Below are positions 1 to 8,566 of a stretch of 63,157 nucleotides of DNA, one piece after another (positions within the stretch are counted from its first letter, which is position 1; every line of letters begins with the position of its first letter). Source of the DNA: Bacillota bacterium (GTDB lineage Bacteria > Bacillota > Clostridia > Saccharofermentanales > Fastidiosipilaceae); contig JAEWGG010000031.1 of the NCBI GenBank assembly GCA_023388435.1, positions 1 through 63,157 on the forward strand, written 5' to 3'. The position numbers and the translations under genes are program-made. The notes beneath the pieces are model-generated. The model did not search any database, was not told the DNA's origin, and saw nothing but the letters and a program-made list of their open reading frames with translations.

Positions 1-245
1 AAATCTTCATTTTCGGAGAAATATCTATCACTTTTTCTCAATAGCTCAGCATTGAGAACTATTACTGATTATAGAGCAGGAACAGTATTTTTCAAGTAAT
101 TTCGCGCACATATAGAAAAGATTAGTACTCACTAACAAAACTATAGAGTTAGCATTCGTTAATACCTTCACAGCAAAGAACCAGGACCCCACAACTGGCC
201 TGACTCCACCTGAACGGAAAAATCATCTCAGCAAGAAGTAAACAG
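1..245. other. AT-rich stretch without a recognisable gene
   Basis: No open frame with a ribosome binding site or recognisable product is visible on either strand. The stretch is much richer in A+T than the rest of the window. The only structure is a perfect inverted repeat at 35-58 (arms TTCTCAAT/ATTGAGAA, 8-base loop). It lacks a downstream U-tract on either strand, so it is not a convincing terminator. Confidence 0.6.
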
Positions 246-280
246 AAGGACGGATGCCAGAACTGGCCTTCCGTCCTTTT
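246..280 (-). terminator. Probable rho-independent terminator of secA
   Basis: The outer arms AAGGACGGA/TCCGTCCTT enclose a second paired block GCCAG/CTGGC with a two-base loop. It lies 40-75 bases beyond the secA stop. On the minus strand the hairpin is followed by moderately U-rich sequence (CTGTTTACTTCTTG). On the plus strand it is followed by TTTT, so it could also work in that direction. Confidence 0.7.
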
Positions 281-319
281 CCAGTATCTCTAAGCGTAAA
301 GGGGGCCAGTAGCTCACAG

Positions 320-3151
320 CTAGAGTGGCTCAGATCCCGGGCGTCCATGGCAGTTTTTATACTTCTTACCGCTGCCGCAGGGACAGGGATCGTTGCGGCC
401 CACCCGCTTCTGGTCCCGGCGTACAGGCTCTGTAGCAGGGCTGGCTGCCGCGGCCTGGGCGGGGCTCTCCTGGGGCTGGGCTGTCACGGCTGAGGCGCTG
501 TTCTTGGCCGCATTCAGCTGGGCCTGATTGTCCTGCGTGTGGCGGACCTCACTGTGGCGCTCGGGCATATGTTCCTGGGACATCTGAGCGCGCAGCATCA
601 GACGCACCGCATCCTCGCTGATCATCTGATTCATCTGCTCAAACATCTGATAGCCTTCACGGCGGTATTCAATAACCGGGTCGTGCTGGGCGTAGCCGCG
701 CATACCAATAGAGTTGCGCAGGTCGTCCATGGCATCGATATGTTCCATCCAGTGGTGGTCCACCACCTGGAGGAGAATAACCCGTTCAGCCTCGCGCAGC
801 AGCTCCTCAGAGCCCAACTCCTCCGCTCGGTGCTGATAGCGGGCCATGGCCTCATCTTCCAGCGATTCGGCCAGATCCTCAGCCGTTCCCTTGAACTCGG
901 AGGAGGCCAGACGGACGATGGACGGCAGGGCGCCAAAATATTCGTAAAGCCTGCGGCCCACTTCCTTCTGATTCCACTGGCTGGCCTCCACGTCCAGAGG
1001 GGCCTTTTCCTGGACCTGGTGGTCCACGGTCTGGCTGATCATCTTCTGGTAGACCTCGCTCAGATCCTGTCCGTCCAGAACCTTACGCCGCTGGCCGTAA
1101 ATAACTTCGCGCTGCTGGTTCATCACGTCATCGTATTCCAGGACGTGCTTGCGGATATTAAAGTTCCTCCCCTCCACTCGGCGCTGCGAAGACTCGATGG
1201 CCGAGTTCAGGAAGCGGTGCTCAATCTGCATGTCCTCCTCGACACCGAGGTTGTCAAAAATCGCATGCATACGATCCCCGCCAAAGAGGCGGAGCAGGTC
1301 GTCTTCGAGGGAGAGGTAGAAACGGCTCTTACCAGGATCACCCTGACGGCCAGCACGTCCACGCAACTGGTTGTCGATGCGGCGGGACTCGTGGCGCTCC
1401 GTACCGATGATGTAAAGACCGCCGGCAGCGATGACTTTTTCCTTCTCCTCCTTCGTCCCCTCCTGGAACTGGGAGACCAGGTCGCTAAAGCGTCTGCGGG
1501 CGTCCAGGACACTCTGGTCCTCGGTCTCATTGTGTGCGGTGGAAGCCTCGATCAGGTCATCTGAGTAGCCCTCCTTGCGCATCGCCTGGCGGGCCATGAA
1601 TTCGGGGTTACCACCCAGCAGGATATCCGTACCACGGCCGGCCATGTTCGTGGCTATAGTCACCGCAGCGTAGCGGCCAGCCTGGGCGATGATCTCCGCC
1701 TCGCGCTCATGCTGCTTAGCATTGAGTACATTATGGCGGATGTTGTAGCGGCGGAACATATCGGAGAGCAGCTCCGACTTTTCCACGGAAACCGTACCGA
1801 TCAGAATGGGCTGACCCTTCTCGTGGGCGGCCAGGACTTCCTTCATCATGGACTGGAGCTTGCCGCGCTCGGTCTTGTACACGGCGTCGGACTGGTCCTC
1901 ACGAAGCAGGGGACGGTTGGTTGGGATGCAAATGACATCGAGGCCGTAGATGGTACGGAATTCCTCCTCCTCCGTCAGGGCCGTACCCGTCATACCAGAC
2001 AGCTTCTTATACATGCGGAAGTAGTTCTGGAAGGTGATGGTCGCCAGGGTCTTGGACTCATTCTGGACCATGACACCTTCTTTGGCCTCGATGGCCTGGT
2101 GCAGGCCATCACTATAGCGACGGCCATACATCAGACGGCCCGTAAAGTCATCGACGATGATGATCTCGCCGTCCTTGACGATGTACTGGTCGTCGCGCTG
2201 CATAGTTCCGTGAGCCTTCAGGGCGTTGTTAATGTAGTGCTGGAGTTCAAAATTCTCCTCGTCACCGAGGTTTTCAATCTTGAAGTAGCGCTCCGCCTTC
2301 TCAATTCCGCGGGCCGATAGGGTTGCCGTCTTGGCCTTCTCGTCGACCACGTAATCCGCATCGCCCGCGATCTCCGCGATGTCCAGCTTGGCGTCCTGCT
2401 CCGCAACACGGAAGCTCTTCAAACTGCGCACGAAGCTGTCCGCACGCTGGTACAGGGCCGAAGAATCGTCGCCCTGGCCGGAAATAATCAGCGGGGTACG
2501 GGCCTCATCAATCAGGATGCTGTCCACCTCGTCGACGATGGCAAAATTCAGTTCCCGCTGGACCATCTCCTCCTTGTAGGTGACCATGTTGTCACGGAGG
2601 TAGTCAAATCCGAATTCGTTGTTTGTCCCGTAGGTGATATCTGCGGCATAGGATCGGCGGCGCTCACTGTTGCTAATCCCGTGGACAATCAGACCCACGC
2701 TCAGCCCCAGATAACGGTAGACCTTCCCCATCCACTCACTGTCGCGCCGGGCCAGGTAGTCATTGACGGTGACGACGTGTACGCCCTTGCCGCTGAGGGC
2801 GTTGAGATAGACTGGCAAGGTGGCGACCAGGGTCTTACCTTCGCCCGTCTTCATCTCAGCAATACGCCCCTGGTGGAGGACGATACCACCGATGATCTGC
2901 ACCGGATAGTGGCGCATATCCAGTACGCGCCAGGCGGCCTCACGGACCGTGGCAAAGGCCTCAGGCAGGATGTCATCCAGGCTTTCACCTGCTGCCAGAC
3001 GTCGCTTGAATTCCTCGGTCTTGCCGCGGAGCTCCGCTTCGGAGAGCGCCTTGTATTCCTCTTCCAGTGCCAGGGTGGCGTCGAGCAGAGGACGTAGGCG
3101 TTTCACTTCCCGCTCGCTGTGCGTACCAAAGACTTTTGCAATTAAACCCAT
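320..3151 (-). CDS. secA: Preprotein translocase ATPase SecA
   Basis: Motor ATPase that pushes unfolded preproteins through SecYEG at the cytoplasmic face of the membrane. The 943 residues are full length. Visible motifs are Walker A MKTGEGKT near residue 100, the DEVD box (VDEVDSILIDEARTP) near 208, the helicase motif GRAGRQGDPG, and a C-terminal zinc-binding SEC-C tail (RNDPCPCGSGKKYKNC) for SecB or ribosome contact. The tail is preceded by an Ala/Gln-rich linker. The ATG at 3151 begins the canonical MGLIAKVFG start; the upstream GGGGAC is a weak ribosome binding site. It lies downstream of the TadE-like cluster and is followed by a hairpin terminator. Identification is secure. Confidence 0.98.
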   Translation of the reverse strand: MGLIAKVFGTHSEREVKRLRPLLDATLALEEEYKALSEAELRGKTEEFKRRLAAGESLDDILPEAFATVREAAWRVLDMRHYPVQIIGGIVLHQGRIAEMKTGEGKTLVATLPVYLNALSGKGVHVVTVNDYLARRDSEWMGKVYRYLGLSVGLIVHGISNSERRRSYAADITYGTNNEFGFDYLRDNMVTYKEEMVQRELNFAIVDEVDSILIDEARTPLIISGQGDDSSALYQRADSFVRSLKSFRVAEQDAKLDIAEIAGDADYVVDEKAKTATLSARGIEKAERYFKIENLGDEENFELQHYINNALKAHGTMQRDDQYIVKDGEIIIVDDFTGRLMYGRRYSDGLHQAIEAKEGVMVQNESKTLATITFQNYFRMYKKLSGMTGTALTEEEEFRTIYGLDVICIPTNRPLLREDQSDAVYKTERGKLQSMMKEVLAAHEKGQPILIGTVSVEKSELLSDMFRRYNIRHNVLNAKQHEREAEIIAQAGRYAAVTIATNMAGRGTDILLGGNPEFMARQAMRKEGYSDDLIEASTAHNETEDQSVLDARRRFSDLVSQFQEGTKEEKEKVIAAGGLYIIGTERHESRRIDNQLRGRAGRQGDPGKSRFYLSLEDDLLRLFGGDRMHAIFDNLGVEEDMQIEHRFLNSAIESSQRRVEGRNFNIRKHVLEYDDVMNQQREVIYGQRRKVLDGQDLSEVYQKMISQTVDHQVQEKAPLDVEASQWNQKEVGRRLYEYFGALPSIVRLASSEFKGTAEDLAESLEDEAMARYQHRAEELGSEELLREAERVILLQVVDHHWMEHIDAMDDLRNSIGMRGYAQHDPVIEYRREGYQMFEQMNQMISEDAVRLMLRAQMSQEHMPERHSEVRHTQDNQAQLNAAKNSASAVTAQPQESPAQAAAASPATEPVRRDQKRVGRNDPCPCGSGKKYKNCHGRPGSEPL

Positions 3152-3168
3152 ACTTGTTTAGTCCCCAA

Positions 3169-3181
3169 ATATTCAGAATAT
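3169..3181. repeat. Short dyad upstream of secA
   Basis: ATATTC-A-GAATAT is a perfect 6-bp inverted repeat in the secA leader, about 18 bases upstream of the ATG. It could be an operator or chance; no regulator can be assigned. Confidence 0.25.
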
Positions 3182-3334
3182 CTGATGTGAATTGTCTAGC
3201 AGCCTGAGTGAGGCGCGTACAGTCTAAGCGCTATTTTAGCACAGAGTCGACGGAGCTTCATGGCAAAATTGTGTCAGTAGGGACTTTTCATTCCACGGGG
3301 AACGAAGCATTTTGAGCCAGAGCTTGCTGGGTTT

Positions 3335-4246
3335 TTATTCAGTTTTCTGTCCCGCCTCTCCCCCTCTCTGTCCCTCCCCTGAGCCGTGTGGTGAGCGGTC
3401 ACGGAGCTCCAAGCAGAGTTCCATACCCTCCTCCTCGCAGCGGCGCCGCAGCTCTCCGTCCAGATAGGAGAGCCCTGCCTCGGGGCTATTTTCGGGAACA
3501 ATAAACAAAATGCTTGCTCCGGGACTCCCTCCCTGCTCATAATAGTGCCTAATTTCCCGCTCCAGCTCCTCCCGAATGTGCTGGGGCTCCTGGTAGTAGT
3601 CCAGGCAGAGGTCTACACTTCGGACGAACTGGGCCCCCGTCTCCCCTTCCGAGCGATAGATCTGGGCATAGTGCCGCCCCCTGTCCAGGGGCTCCATGGC
3701 CCAGGGACTGAGCGAGGTCTCCTGTACACTGGGATCCCTGGACTGCTCCTCATCGCTGTGCCGCTTGCCACGGTACTGAAGTACGGGGTAGCTACGCCGC
3801 AGCAGCTGCTGCCCCCAGACAGAACGCAGCTCGAACTGCAGACTGAGTCTCCCTGGCCCCTGCCCCCCGCGCAGATAGCTGAGGCGCAGATTTCGAAGAC
3901 CTGGCACCTGCAGTTCCTCAGCCGGCTCCAGGCCAAGCCAGTGGCCCAGCCGTTGGCGGGCGAAGACAAGTCCCCCTCCCTGCTGAATCAGCAGGGCCGA
4001 GAGTCCGGGATCCACAGTGCGGACTACTGGGGCCTTAATCAGTTCTCCGCTGAGTCTTTCGTAGAGGGCCAATTCTCGGAGGGCGTGGCCCGCCGCCTGC
4101 TCCAGTCGGCCGCAGGAACGCAGCAGGTGGAGCTGCTGCAGACAGCCCAGGCCGAAGACCAGGGCCAGAAGGAGGGAGATGCAGGCCTCAAGGGCCCAGC
4201 TACCCGCCTCCTGGCGTTTGATTGCAGCCGTTACAATCCACTTCAT
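3335..4246 (-). CDS. TadE-like envelope/pseudopilin protein, uncharacterised
   Basis: 303 residues. The N-terminus has a short basic segment, then GSWALEAC leading into one long hydrophobic helix (about residues 14-38). This resembles the prepilin-like segment of TadE/TadG proteins, with the conserved Glu a few residues after Gly. The rest is soluble, charged and without a recognised domain; the last 25 residues are Gly/Glu-rich and probably disordered. ATG 4246 has AGGAG 8 bases upstream. It starts 4 bases after the stop of the 508-residue gene, so the two are cotranscribed. Inference: a surface or pseudopilus component. No TadA ATPase, TadB/C or prepilin peptidase gene lies nearby. Confidence 0.6.
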   Translation of the reverse strand: MKWIVTAAIKRQEAGSWALEACISLLLALVFGLGCLQQLHLLRSCGRLEQAAGHALRELALYERLSGELIKAPVVRTVDPGLSALLIQQGGGLVFARQRLGHWLGLEPAEELQVPGLRNLRLSYLRGGQGPGRLSLQFELRSVWGQQLLRRSYPVLQYRGKRHSDEEQSRDPSVQETSLSPWAMEPLDRGRHYAQIYRSEGETGAQFVRSVDLCLDYYQEPQHIREELEREIRHYYEQGGSPGASILFIVPENSPEAGLSYLDGELRRRCEEEGMELCLELRDRSPHGSGEGQRGGEAGQKTE

Positions 4247-4250
4247 AAAT

Positions 4251-5777
4251 CTAGTCTCCTGTCTTATAGACGGCGTAGTCGCGTTGGAGTCTCAGCCGCT
4301 GTTCCGAACGCAGTTGTCTGGGCAAAAAAGGATTCTTCCAGCGCAGTTCCAGTCGGATGCCCCGGCAGTAACTATGGGGGAACTCCGCGGCGATCACCCG
4401 CCCCAGCCGTGCATAGAGCTGCTCTTTACTCTGCAACAGAAAGAGCAGGCGCAGGTAGTCGTGGTAGTGGCTGGAGAGCTTTTCCTCTCCCTTATATGCG
4501 AGCAGGCTCAGGGATTCGCCCGCAACGAGCCGTCCGTAGTCACCCCGCGCCCGTATGTAGGCCAGGCCGAAGACCAGGCCCCAGTAAATCAGCTCACTGG
4601 GGACGTTGATGGAAAAAGCGGAACCTATCCAGACGGCCCAGGAACAGCCCCCCGCCAGGACTCGGAGCAGGCGGCGCTCAAGCCTGCTGCTCAGAATCTC
4701 CCCCACGCGGACCACCAGGCGTAGGGCGGTGATGCGGCTCCGCACATAGCGGGTCTGCCCCGCCTCATCCTCCAGTCCGCTGAGACCTGCCTCGACAGAG
4801 GCGGGGGCCTTAAAAGGCAGGTCACGCAACTGCTGTCCACGCAGACTCAGCTGGTAGGGATAGCTTGACTTCGCTCCCAAACGACAGTGGACCTGGGCGG
4901 GAAAGGAGCGCAGGGCGAATTCGCAGACCATCAGCTGTTCCACAGCGGGTCCAGCCTCACTGCCAAGAGCATGGTCCGCCACGGAAGAGAGGCTTTCTAA
5001 GCTTGAGGAGAGGTCCCAGCTGGCCACCTGCTCCAGAACCTCCACAGATGGCAGAGACCCCAGGTAACGCAGGCTGGTCCAGCGCTCATCCGCACTGAGT
5101 TCCTGCTCCTCTGGTCCGCCCGGCGGCTTTTCTGCAACTTCCTCCCCCCGTTCTGCTGCACTCGCTTCAGCTCCTCCCAACTGCCGTCGCACACGGTCCA
5201 GGTCCTCGCGCAGACTGCCGGACCTGAGCTCCTCCAACTTGGCGAGGGCTCCGGTCTCGCCAAGTTGCTTCTCCCTGGCTCGCAGAGAGCGCAGGAAGGG
5301 CAGAAAACTCAGAGGAAGCCTCCCCCGCATAAAACTACGGATCTGCGGGGCAAGTCCCTCCCGGTTCAGAAGCTGGCCAGCAGCCTGGACCTCATGACCC
5401 TGATATCCATCCAGGCTCCTCCAGAAGCGGCCTTTTTTCAGTTCCTCATCCCGTTCTTTCAGATCAATCTCGCGAAGGCCGCGCAGACCCAGTCGCTCAT
5501 AGAGTTCGGCATCGTAGTCCCCGAGGTAAAAGTCCGGGGCCTGGTCCATAAACTGCCGGGCACGGAATTGGGCTAGCTGGGCGTATGCGGCCTGGACCAG
5601 AATGAGGTGGAGGCTCAGGAGGGCCACGAGTAATAGGGCCGCAAAAAGGCTGAGACTCCCCTCCTCGCCCTCGGCTCCGCTCCAGGTCAGGGCCCCGCTC
5701 CAGGTCGGGGACCCACTCTGCCCCCTGTCCCCTCCTGCCCGCCAGACTGCCCGCCGCCAGGCATTCCCAGGCTTCAT
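4251..5777 (-). CDS. TadG/DUF5702-like membrane-anchored protein
   Basis: 508 residues. After a basic, low-complexity leader of about 40 residues comes EGEEGSLSLF followed by a hydrophobic helix (about residues 44-65). This is typical of TadG-like and DUF5702 proteins of Clostridia, which anchor by an N-terminal prepilin-like helix. A large extracytoplasmic region follows, with a second hydrophobic stretch near residues 385-415 (CSWAVWIGSAFSINV). Its ATG overlaps the stop of the upstream 87-residue gene as ATGA, and the TadE-like gene follows after a few bases, so the three form a translationally coupled unit. The family assignment rests on architecture only. Confidence 0.55.
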   Translation of the reverse strand: MKPGNAWRRAVWRAGGDRGQSGSPTWSGALTWSGAEGEEGSLSLFAALLLVALLSLHLILVQAAYAQLAQFRARQFMDQAPDFYLGDYDAELYERLGLRGLREIDLKERDEELKKGRFWRSLDGYQGHEVQAAGQLLNREGLAPQIRSFMRGRLPLSFLPFLRSLRAREKQLGETGALAKLEELRSGSLREDLDRVRRQLGGAEASAAERGEEVAEKPPGGPEEQELSADERWTSLRYLGSLPSVEVLEQVASWDLSSSLESLSSVADHALGSEAGPAVEQLMVCEFALRSFPAQVHCRLGAKSSYPYQLSLRGQQLRDLPFKAPASVEAGLSGLEDEAGQTRYVRSRITALRLVVRVGEILSSRLERRLLRVLAGGCSWAVWIGSAFSINVPSELIYWGLVFGLAYIRARGDYGRLVAGESLSLLAYKGEEKLSSHYHDYLRLLFLLQSKEQLYARLGRVIAAEFPHSYCRGIRLELRWKNPFLPRQLRSEQRLRLQRDYAVYKTGD

Positions 5778-6037
5778 GACAGACTCCGCCTGGCATCGGC
5801 CGCCAGGGCTAGAAGATCCTCAGCCCGATCCAAGTTGACAAGGGGGCAGTTCCGTCCCTCGAGGTCCACCAACTTGTAGATGCCGCTATAGGCTTCCTCT
5901 TCACGTTTCGTCAGCAGGAGCTGGGCCTGGCAAAAGTCCTCAGCAATTTTCGGATAGGCCTGCAGCTCCTCAGCGGCGGGGGCGAGTAAGAGCGCCAGGC
6001 TTCCAGACAGGATCAGGGCAAGAGTCATTGTCCACAT
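5774..6037 (-). CDS. Small exported protein, unknown function
   Basis: 87 residues starting with a hydrophobic signal-like segment (MTLALILSGSLALLLAPA) and continuing as a short acidic, mostly helical domain with two cysteines (DFCQAQ and GRNCPL). I recognise no family. The start at 6037 has GGGAGG 7 bases upstream. That Shine-Dalgarno forms part of the 3' arm of the pheT terminator hairpin, an unusual arrangement. Its stop overlaps the start of the TadG-like gene (ATGA), which argues that it is real and first in this three-gene unit. Met4 (6028) is a possible alternative start. Confidence 0.55.
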   Translation of the reverse strand: MWTMTLALILSGSLALLLAPAAEELQAYPKIAEDFCQAQLLLTKREEEAYSGIYKLVDLEGRNCPLVNLDRAEDLLALAADARRSLS

Positions 6038-6075
6038 AAAAAAACACCTCCCGCCTTCAGTCTAGCGGGAGATGT
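6038..6075 (-). terminator. pheT terminator overlapping the next gene's ribosome binding site
   Basis: On the minus strand the arms ACATCTCCCGC and GCGGGAGGTGT pair, followed directly by a run of seven U and then the ATG of the 87-residue gene. The GGGAGG in the 3' arm is that gene's only Shine-Dalgarno. When the hairpin forms it should both stop transcription and hide the start site. Confidence 0.75.
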
Positions 6076-6098
6076 CTTTCTTGCCCTGTCAGATGAGC

Positions 6099-6116
6099 TG
6101 ACAAAAACCGACAAAA
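6099..6116. repeat. TGACAAAAAsCGACAAAA repeat, copy 1
   Basis: An 18-base motif lies one base after the pheT stop codon. A copy differing at one base lies directly after the engB stop (17227-17244). On the coding strand it reads as two TTTTGTC units separated by a short spacer. Function unknown. Confidence 0.5.
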
Positions 6117-6117
6117 T

Positions 6118-8550
6118 TTATCCGCGGAGCTGGGCCCCCTTCTCTTTGAGGCGTTCCAGAATGGCATCTACAACCCCCTGGACCTCCTGGTCCGTCAGGG
6201 TGCGCTCAGCACTGCGGAAGCTGAGTGTGTAGGTCAGGGATTTCTGTCCTTCGGCCACCTGCTTACCCTCGTAGATATCAAAAAGTTCCACACGCTCCAA
6301 CAGGGGTCTACCGGCCTTCTGCATCAGGGCTTCAAGCTCTGACGACAGACAGTTACGGTCTACGGTGAAGGAGAGGTCACGGGTCACTGGCGGATGTACG
6401 GGTAGGGCTCGGGCCTTGCGCCTGAGCTTGGCCAGGGCAAAGAGCTTGGCCAGGGGGACTTCCATGTATACCGTAGCCTCCGGTATGCCAAAAGCACGCT
6501 GGACCTCAGGATGGATATAGCCTATTTCGAAGAGGCAGTCGCGGCCCCGTCGGGCCCGGGCGGCGCGGTAGGGATTGAAGTAGGGTTGGCTATCCAGGCG
6601 TTCCCAGTTAAAGCCCTCTATCCCGAGTTGGTGGAGCAGGTCCTCGGCCAGGCCTTTCAGACGGAAGTAGCCTTCACCCGAGCGTTTGTCCTCATCCTTA
6701 TTGTAGTAGAGTGCGGCCAGGACTTTCTCCTCATGGCAAAAGTGCTCAGCGTCGGGATGAAAGACCGTGGCCATCTCAAAGAGGGCCACCTGACGATTCC
6801 AGCGCCGATCGTTGTTGCGGGCCAGGCGGAGAAAACTGGGACACATGGAGGAGCGCATGGCGCGGTTCTCCTCCGCAGCGTGACGGATCAGAATGCGCTG
6901 GCGGCGGCTGTCGTCAGTGGCCAGGCCCAGCTGCTCATCAACGGCCGGGCTCTCAAAAGAATAGGTCACGGCCTGGTAGAATCCGTGGGCCAGACAGACC
7001 TGGCGCAGCCGCTGCTCCAGGCTCTGCTCCAGACTCAGACCGCCACGGCACATAGCCTTGCCCTCGAGAAGACTCGCAGGGATACTATTGTAGCCATAGA
7101 AACGGGCCACCTCCTCAGCGAGGTCAGCTTCCTGTTCGAGGTCAGACCGCCAGGTCGGTGCCCATAGACTGCGCTCCGCCTCAGGCTCAGCGTTCTGAGT
7201 CTCCTTCTCCCAGGTGCAGCCAAGACGCCCAAAAATATCCAGCATGAAGTCCAGGCCAGGATCCACACCCAGGAAGCGGGCGATGGACGCAGGGGACCAG
7301 CGGATTTCTCTGGCTTGACGGAGCTGGGCCGGGGCCTGAACCCAGGTCTGGCGGACCCTCCCGCAGCCTAACTGCTCCACCAGCTCACAGGCCCGGTTGA
7401 GGGCGCGCAGGGCATTGTTATTGTCCAGACCCTTCTCAAAACGGGAGGAGGACTCGGTGCGCAGACCCAGGCGGGCCGCCGTGCGCCGCAGGGGCTCTGG
7501 GGCGAAGCAGGCGGACTCGAAGCAGACACTTGTGGTCTCTGGCCGAATCTCCGACTCCTCAGCACCCATAATACCCGCCAGGGCCATGGCGGACTCAGGG
7601 TTGGCGATGACCAGATCCTCCGCGCTGAGCTGGCGATCCTGGCCGTCCAGGGTCCGCAGCTCCTCCCCTTCCCGGGCGCGGCGAATCAGGATGCGCCCCC
7701 CCTTGATATAGTCGAGGTCAAAGGCGTGCATGGGCTGACCCAGTTCCAGCAGGACATAATTTGTGATGTCAACGATGTTGTTGATCGAGCGCAGACCAGC
7801 GACACGCAGGCGCTTCTGCATCCACTCTGGAGAGGGGCCAATCCGCACCTCGTCGACGATGCGGGCGTAGTAGGCGCTGCAGCGCCCAGGGTCCTGGTTC
7901 TCCACCGTGACGCTCTCCTCTGTACTGCGCTCAGAATGGGCCAGCACCGTGGGTTCCACCGCTCTAAAAGGGCGGCGGTAGGTCACTGCGAGTTCACGTC
8001 CCAGACCCTCCATGGAGAAGCAGTCGGGGCGGTTCGAGGTGATCTCAAATTCAATGGCACAGCCATCCAGACCGAGGAGGGCGCAAGCATCCTCCCCAAG
8101 CGGCGTAGCTACAGGAAAAATATAGACGCCATCCTCCGGGGCCTCCGGGAATTCGGCGCGGCTGTAGCCCAGCTCCTCAACCGAACAGAACATGCCGTTC
8201 GAGACCTCTCCGCGCAGCTTGCCTTTCTTAATCTTCAGCCCCCCAGCCAGGCAGGCCCCATCCTGGGCCAGGGGGACGATGTCCCCCTCCTGTACATTGG
8301 TCGCCGCCGTGACAACCTGCAAGTCAGCCTCCGCTCCTGGGGCTGTCCGACAGAAACAGATGCGCAGTTTATCCGCATTGGGGTGGGGCACAATACGGCC
8401 GATCTGGACGCTGATGACCCCCTCAATCCCCGCCGCTTCCTGCTCGTAGAACTCCACCTTGGACCCACTGTCAGTCAGAGCTGCTGTCAGCTCCTTCACG
8501 TCCTCGCGCAGATCCGTGAAATCTGCCAACCAATCAAGTACTGCTCTCAT
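6118..8550 (-). CDS. pheT: Phenylalanyl-tRNA synthetase beta subunit
   Basis: Beta chain of the alpha2beta2 enzyme that charges tRNA-Phe. The 810 residues match the usual bacterial length. In order: an OB-fold tRNA-binding domain (about 40-150), the B3/B4 editing domain (about 200-375), B5 (about 405-475), the catalytic-like core, and a C-terminal ferredoxin-fold anticodon-binding domain (about 715-808, beginning LPVHPPVTRDLSFTVD). ATG 8550 is preceded by GAGGAGAGAGGG. It sits 16 bases after pheS, so the two are one operon. A strong terminator follows. No T-box leader is visible upstream of the operon. Confidence 0.97.
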   Translation of the reverse strand: MRAVLDWLADFTDLREDVKELTAALTDSGSKVEFYEQEAAGIEGVISVQIGRIVPHPNADKLRICFCRTAPGAEADLQVVTAATNVQEGDIVPLAQDGACLAGGLKIKKGKLRGEVSNGMFCSVEELGYSRAEFPEAPEDGVYIFPVATPLGEDACALLGLDGCAIEFEITSNRPDCFSMEGLGRELAVTYRRPFRAVEPTVLAHSERSTEESVTVENQDPGRCSAYYARIVDEVRIGPSPEWMQKRLRVAGLRSINNIVDITNYVLLELGQPMHAFDLDYIKGGRILIRRAREGEELRTLDGQDRQLSAEDLVIANPESAMALAGIMGAEESEIRPETTSVCFESACFAPEPLRRTAARLGLRTESSSRFEKGLDNNNALRALNRACELVEQLGCGRVRQTWVQAPAQLRQAREIRWSPASIARFLGVDPGLDFMLDIFGRLGCTWEKETQNAEPEAERSLWAPTWRSDLEQEADLAEEVARFYGYNSIPASLLEGKAMCRGGLSLEQSLEQRLRQVCLAHGFYQAVTYSFESPAVDEQLGLATDDSRRQRILIRHAAEENRAMRSSMCPSFLRLARNNDRRWNRQVALFEMATVFHPDAEHFCHEEKVLAALYYNKDEDKRSGEGYFRLKGLAEDLLHQLGIEGFNWERLDSQPYFNPYRAARARRGRDCLFEIGYIHPEVQRAFGIPEATVYMEVPLAKLFALAKLRRKARALPVHPPVTRDLSFTVDRNCLSSELEALMQKAGRPLLERVELFDIYEGKQVAEGQKSLTYTLSFRSAERTLTDQEVQGVVDAILERLKEKGAQLRG

Positions 8551-8566
8551 GACTTTCCCTCTCTCC

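Noticed and set aside
35..58. Inverted repeat near the left edge as a terminator
   Set aside because: The T-run precedes the stem on the plus strand and an A-run follows on the minus strand, so it cannot be an intrinsic terminator in either direction.
539..1564. 341-codon open frame antisense to secA
   Set aside because: Lies wholly inside secA on the opposite strand, has no ribosome binding site and encodes no recognisable protein; GC-rich codon bias leaves such antisense frames open.
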